Shown here: positions 3,962 to 5,198 of the stretch, one piece after another
Layout of the letters: the number at the start of each line of letters is the position of its first letter
How positions within the stretch are numbered: the stretch's first letter is position 1
Assembly (NCBI GenBank): GCA_018826025.1
Contig: JAHKAK010000057.1
Span: forward strand, 1 to 5,198
From: Patescibacteria group bacterium
GTDB taxonomy: Bacteria > Patescibacteriota > Minisyncoccia > Portnoybacterales > GWB1-42-6
Length of the DNA: 5,198 nt
Direction of reading: 5' to 3'
Notes under the pieces: generated by a model
The model's input: the letters and a program-made list of their open reading frames with translations, nothing else
Database searches by the model: none
Told to the model about the DNA's origin: nothing
Made by a program: the position numbers and the translations under genes

Positions 3962-4987
3962 CTAACTTACCTCTTCAATCAAGCGCTTAACGAGCTGATC
4001 CCCTTTATGATCGCCAGTTTTGGAATCCAGCGCCAAGCTTTCTTGATAAAAACGTTTGGCGTCAACGCGCTCATTGAGAGTTTGCGCAATCTCGCCTTTC
4101 CGGAAAATAATCAGGCTTTTTATAGCCAGGCATTCTTTATCGTCAGGGTCTTCCGCGAGAAGCTCATCAATAAATTTCTCGGCCGCTGTCAGTGCTTTTC
4201 TGGCTTCGGCGAACTTATTCATCATCCGCAGAAGCAACGCCATTTCCTCATAAGCGGTAGCGATATTTTTCTTATGGCGCGGACTAACTTTATTATACAG
4301 GCCCGAACCAAAGGCTGTTACGTGGACTTCATCGCCCATAACTTTAAAAGCCAGCCTGCAACCGCACATCGGACAATAACCATCTCCTTGTTCTTGTTGA
4401 ATCGGCGCTTTAGCTCTAAACCCGCAATTGGGACAATTTAAATTCATGCGCCCATCCCAAGCGGTCTGTTCATGGTCAATTTGATAGGTCCGGGTTATCA
4501 GGATCTGACTGCTTCCGCGGGATTGCGCCTCAATGGCTTTTTCAAAAAATTTCAAAGCTTGCTGGGCGCGATGGAAATTGGCCAAACCCTCACCCTTTTC
4601 CGCCATTTTGACGCCCGGCTGGTAATTACTCATCGCCCAGAAAACCATGCTAATTCGCGCCCGGTTATACTCGGGTAACCCCTTGGGCAAAAGCACAAAT
4701 CTGACCAATAGAAACAAAATGAGCGGACTGCCGGCAAAAACCACTGCCGCCCAAAAAAGATTCTCCTCCCTGGCCAGCAACAATTTAACATAGCCGGCCC
4801 GCTCAATAAATCCGGCTGCCACAAGAGTCAGAATTCCCAGCATAGTCGCGCCAATGGCTTTCATGTTTATTGGCCGCTCAATGCCAATTTCCAAAAATCC
4901 GTTTTTGGCAATTTGCCAGACAATAGCATAGTCGGCAAACAGCAATATCGCGTAAATCGAAACTTCCAAAAAAGTCATCTTTTCCAT
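3962..4987 (-). CDS. Membrane-anchored zinc-ribbon and TPR protein, function unknown
   Basis: A 341-residue protein counted from ATG 4987. This start is preferred over the ATG at 5005 because AAGGAGG (4994-5000) lies six bases before it, inside the longer reading. Three hydrophobic helices sit at about 8-27, 42-61 and 77-99. A soluble region follows: a helical part (about 135-156), then a zinc ribbon with CPNC (185-188) and CPMC (205-208, with another Cys at 210), and two TPR-like helix pairs (about 241-278 and 287-321; AYEEMALLLRMMNKFAEARK and IFRKGEIAQTLNERVDAKRF). This layout suggests a scaffold that gathers partners at the inner face of the membrane; no enzyme motif is visible. It has its own terminator and a candidate promoter. 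I do not recognise a named family. The gene is intact. Confidence 0.82.
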   Translation of the reverse strand: MEKMTFLEVSIYAILLFADYAIVWQIAKNGFLEIGIERPINMKAIGATMLGILTLVAAGFIERAGYVKLLLAREENLFWAAVVFAGSPLILFLLVRFVLLPKGLPEYNRARISMVFWAMSNYQPGVKMAEKGEGLANFHRAQQALKFFEKAIEAQSRGSSQILITRTYQIDHEQTAWDGRMNLNCPNCGFRAKAPIQQEQGDGYCPMCGCRLAFKVMGDEVHVTAFGSGLYNKVSPRHKKNIATAYEEMALLLRMMNKFAEARKALTAAEKFIDELLAEDPDDKECLAIKSLIIFRKGEIAQTLNERVDAKRFYQESLALDSKTGDHKGDQLVKRLIEEVS

Positions 4988-4993
4988 CGCCGC

Positions 4994-5000
4994 CCTCCTT
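4994..5000 (-). promoter_or_regulatory. Shine-Dalgarno that decides the start at 4987
   Basis: AAGGAGG on the - strand, six bases (GCGGCG) before ATG 4987. The ATG at 5003-5005 would place this motif inside the coding region as codons for K/R-like residues (IRRAA) and has no Shine-Dalgarno of its own. Confidence 0.85.
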
Positions 5001-5055
5001 ATCATTGATGTTTGATGAACAATTATTAAATTTTCAAATAACTATTTTAAAGTTA

Positions 5056-5084
5056 AGGCTATTACAAAAAAGCCGTTTTGTCAA
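5056..5084 (-). promoter_or_regulatory. Candidate promoter for the zinc-ribbon/TPR gene
   Basis: Perfect -35 TTGACA (5079-5084) with a 17-bp spacer to TAGCCT (5056-5061), a poor -10 (3 of 6). The leader would be about 60 nt. AT-rich alternatives nearer the gene cannot be excluded. The -35 lies about 15 bp from the putative insertion-sequence end. Confidence 0.35.
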
Positions 5085-5156
5085 TATACCGTATTCAACT
5101 GTCGTAATTAAATAGTAATGTCATAGTAGCGTTAAATAGAAATGTCATACCTGATA

Positions 5157-5186
5157 TGATGAGCTAAATAATCATTAAGCTCATCA
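5157..5186. repeat. 9-bp perfect inverted repeat before the terminal ATG
   Basis: TGATGAGCT (5157-5165) pairs exactly with AGCTCATCA (5178-5186) around a 12-nt AT-rich loop, three bases before ATG 5189. In RNA it would sit at the ribosome-binding region of the terminal reading frame and could limit its translation, as insertion sequences often do for their transposases (inference). Confidence 0.5.
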
Positions 5187-5188
5187 AT

Positions 5189-5198
5189 ATGACAGAAA
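5189..5198 (+). CDS. Possible start of a reading frame running off the window (MTE...)
   Basis: ATG ACA GAA A lies at the very end. No Shine-Dalgarno is visible. Its position just inside the putative insertion-sequence end is where a transposase would begin, but only three codons are seen, so nothing can be said of the product. Confidence 0.2.

Larger units (their letters stand above)
5100..5198 (+). mobile_element. Possible left end of an insertion sequence, truncated by window
   Basis: TTAAATAGTAATGTCATA (5108-5125) is repeated at 5132-5149 with one mismatch, a 24-bp period; a shorter related phrase TGTCGTAATTAAATAG begins at about 5100. Multiple short transposase-binding repeats at the tip, beginning with TG, are typical of IS21-like and related DDE elements (family knowledge). 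Next come small hairpins, TCATA/TATGA (5145-5159) and TGATGAGCT/AGCTCATCA (5157-5186), and then an ATG at 5189. The transposase itself is outside the window, so the family cannot be confirmed. Confidence 0.4.

Noticed and set aside
4007..4441. 144-codon + strand frame
   Set aside because: Antisense to the zinc-ribbon/TPR gene, without start signals.

Overview
The window looks like a chromosomal stretch of an uncultivated bacterium, most plausibly a member of the Patescibacteria (Candidate Phyla Radiation, Parcubacteria-like). This is an inference from the style of the sequence: small lysine/isoleucine/phenylalanine-rich proteins, standard code, scattered single genes, and long spacers packed with GC-rich palindromic repeats. 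No marker gene (rRNA, tRNA, ribosomal protein) is present to confirm it.

Four intact protein genes are supported. One is on the + strand: a GT-B fold glycosyltransferase (71-1081). Three are on the - strand: a His/Trp-rich multi-pass membrane protein of unknown function (1291-1923), a PAP2_C / sphingomyelin-synthase-like membrane phosphatase or phosphotransferase (2396-3052), and a membrane-anchored zinc-ribbon plus TPR protein (3962-4987; start moved inward from the first ATG because of a strong Shine-Dalgarno). The first two genes converge on a shared terminator hairpin at 1246-1268. The three - strand genes are each separated by 470-910 bp and seem to be separate transcription units, not one operon. 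A consensus-like promoter is visible for the 1291-1923 gene; weaker candidates exist for the other two.

The spacers carry most of the odd material. Region 1-60 and region 1098-1215 hold imperfect palindromic repeats. Region 2037-2336 is a row of four or five separate inverted repeats. Region 3136-3230 is a 95-bp palindromic element. Region 3291-3961 holds a possible gene remnant, two terminators, a 36-bp perfect palindrome, other hairpins and an 18-bp direct repeat; it may hide a structured RNA, but none is recognised. At the right edge (about 5100-5198) there are two tandem copies of an 18-bp repeat followed by an ATG at the very end, which looks like the end of an insertion sequence cut off by the window.

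Functionally, three of the four proteins are envelope-related: the glycosyltransferase is probably peripheral on the inner face of the membrane, and the others are membrane-embedded. A loose theme of glycan/lipid surface chemistry is possible, but the genes are not co-transcribed and no pathway can be claimed. No defence system, CRISPR array, tRNA or rRNA was found.
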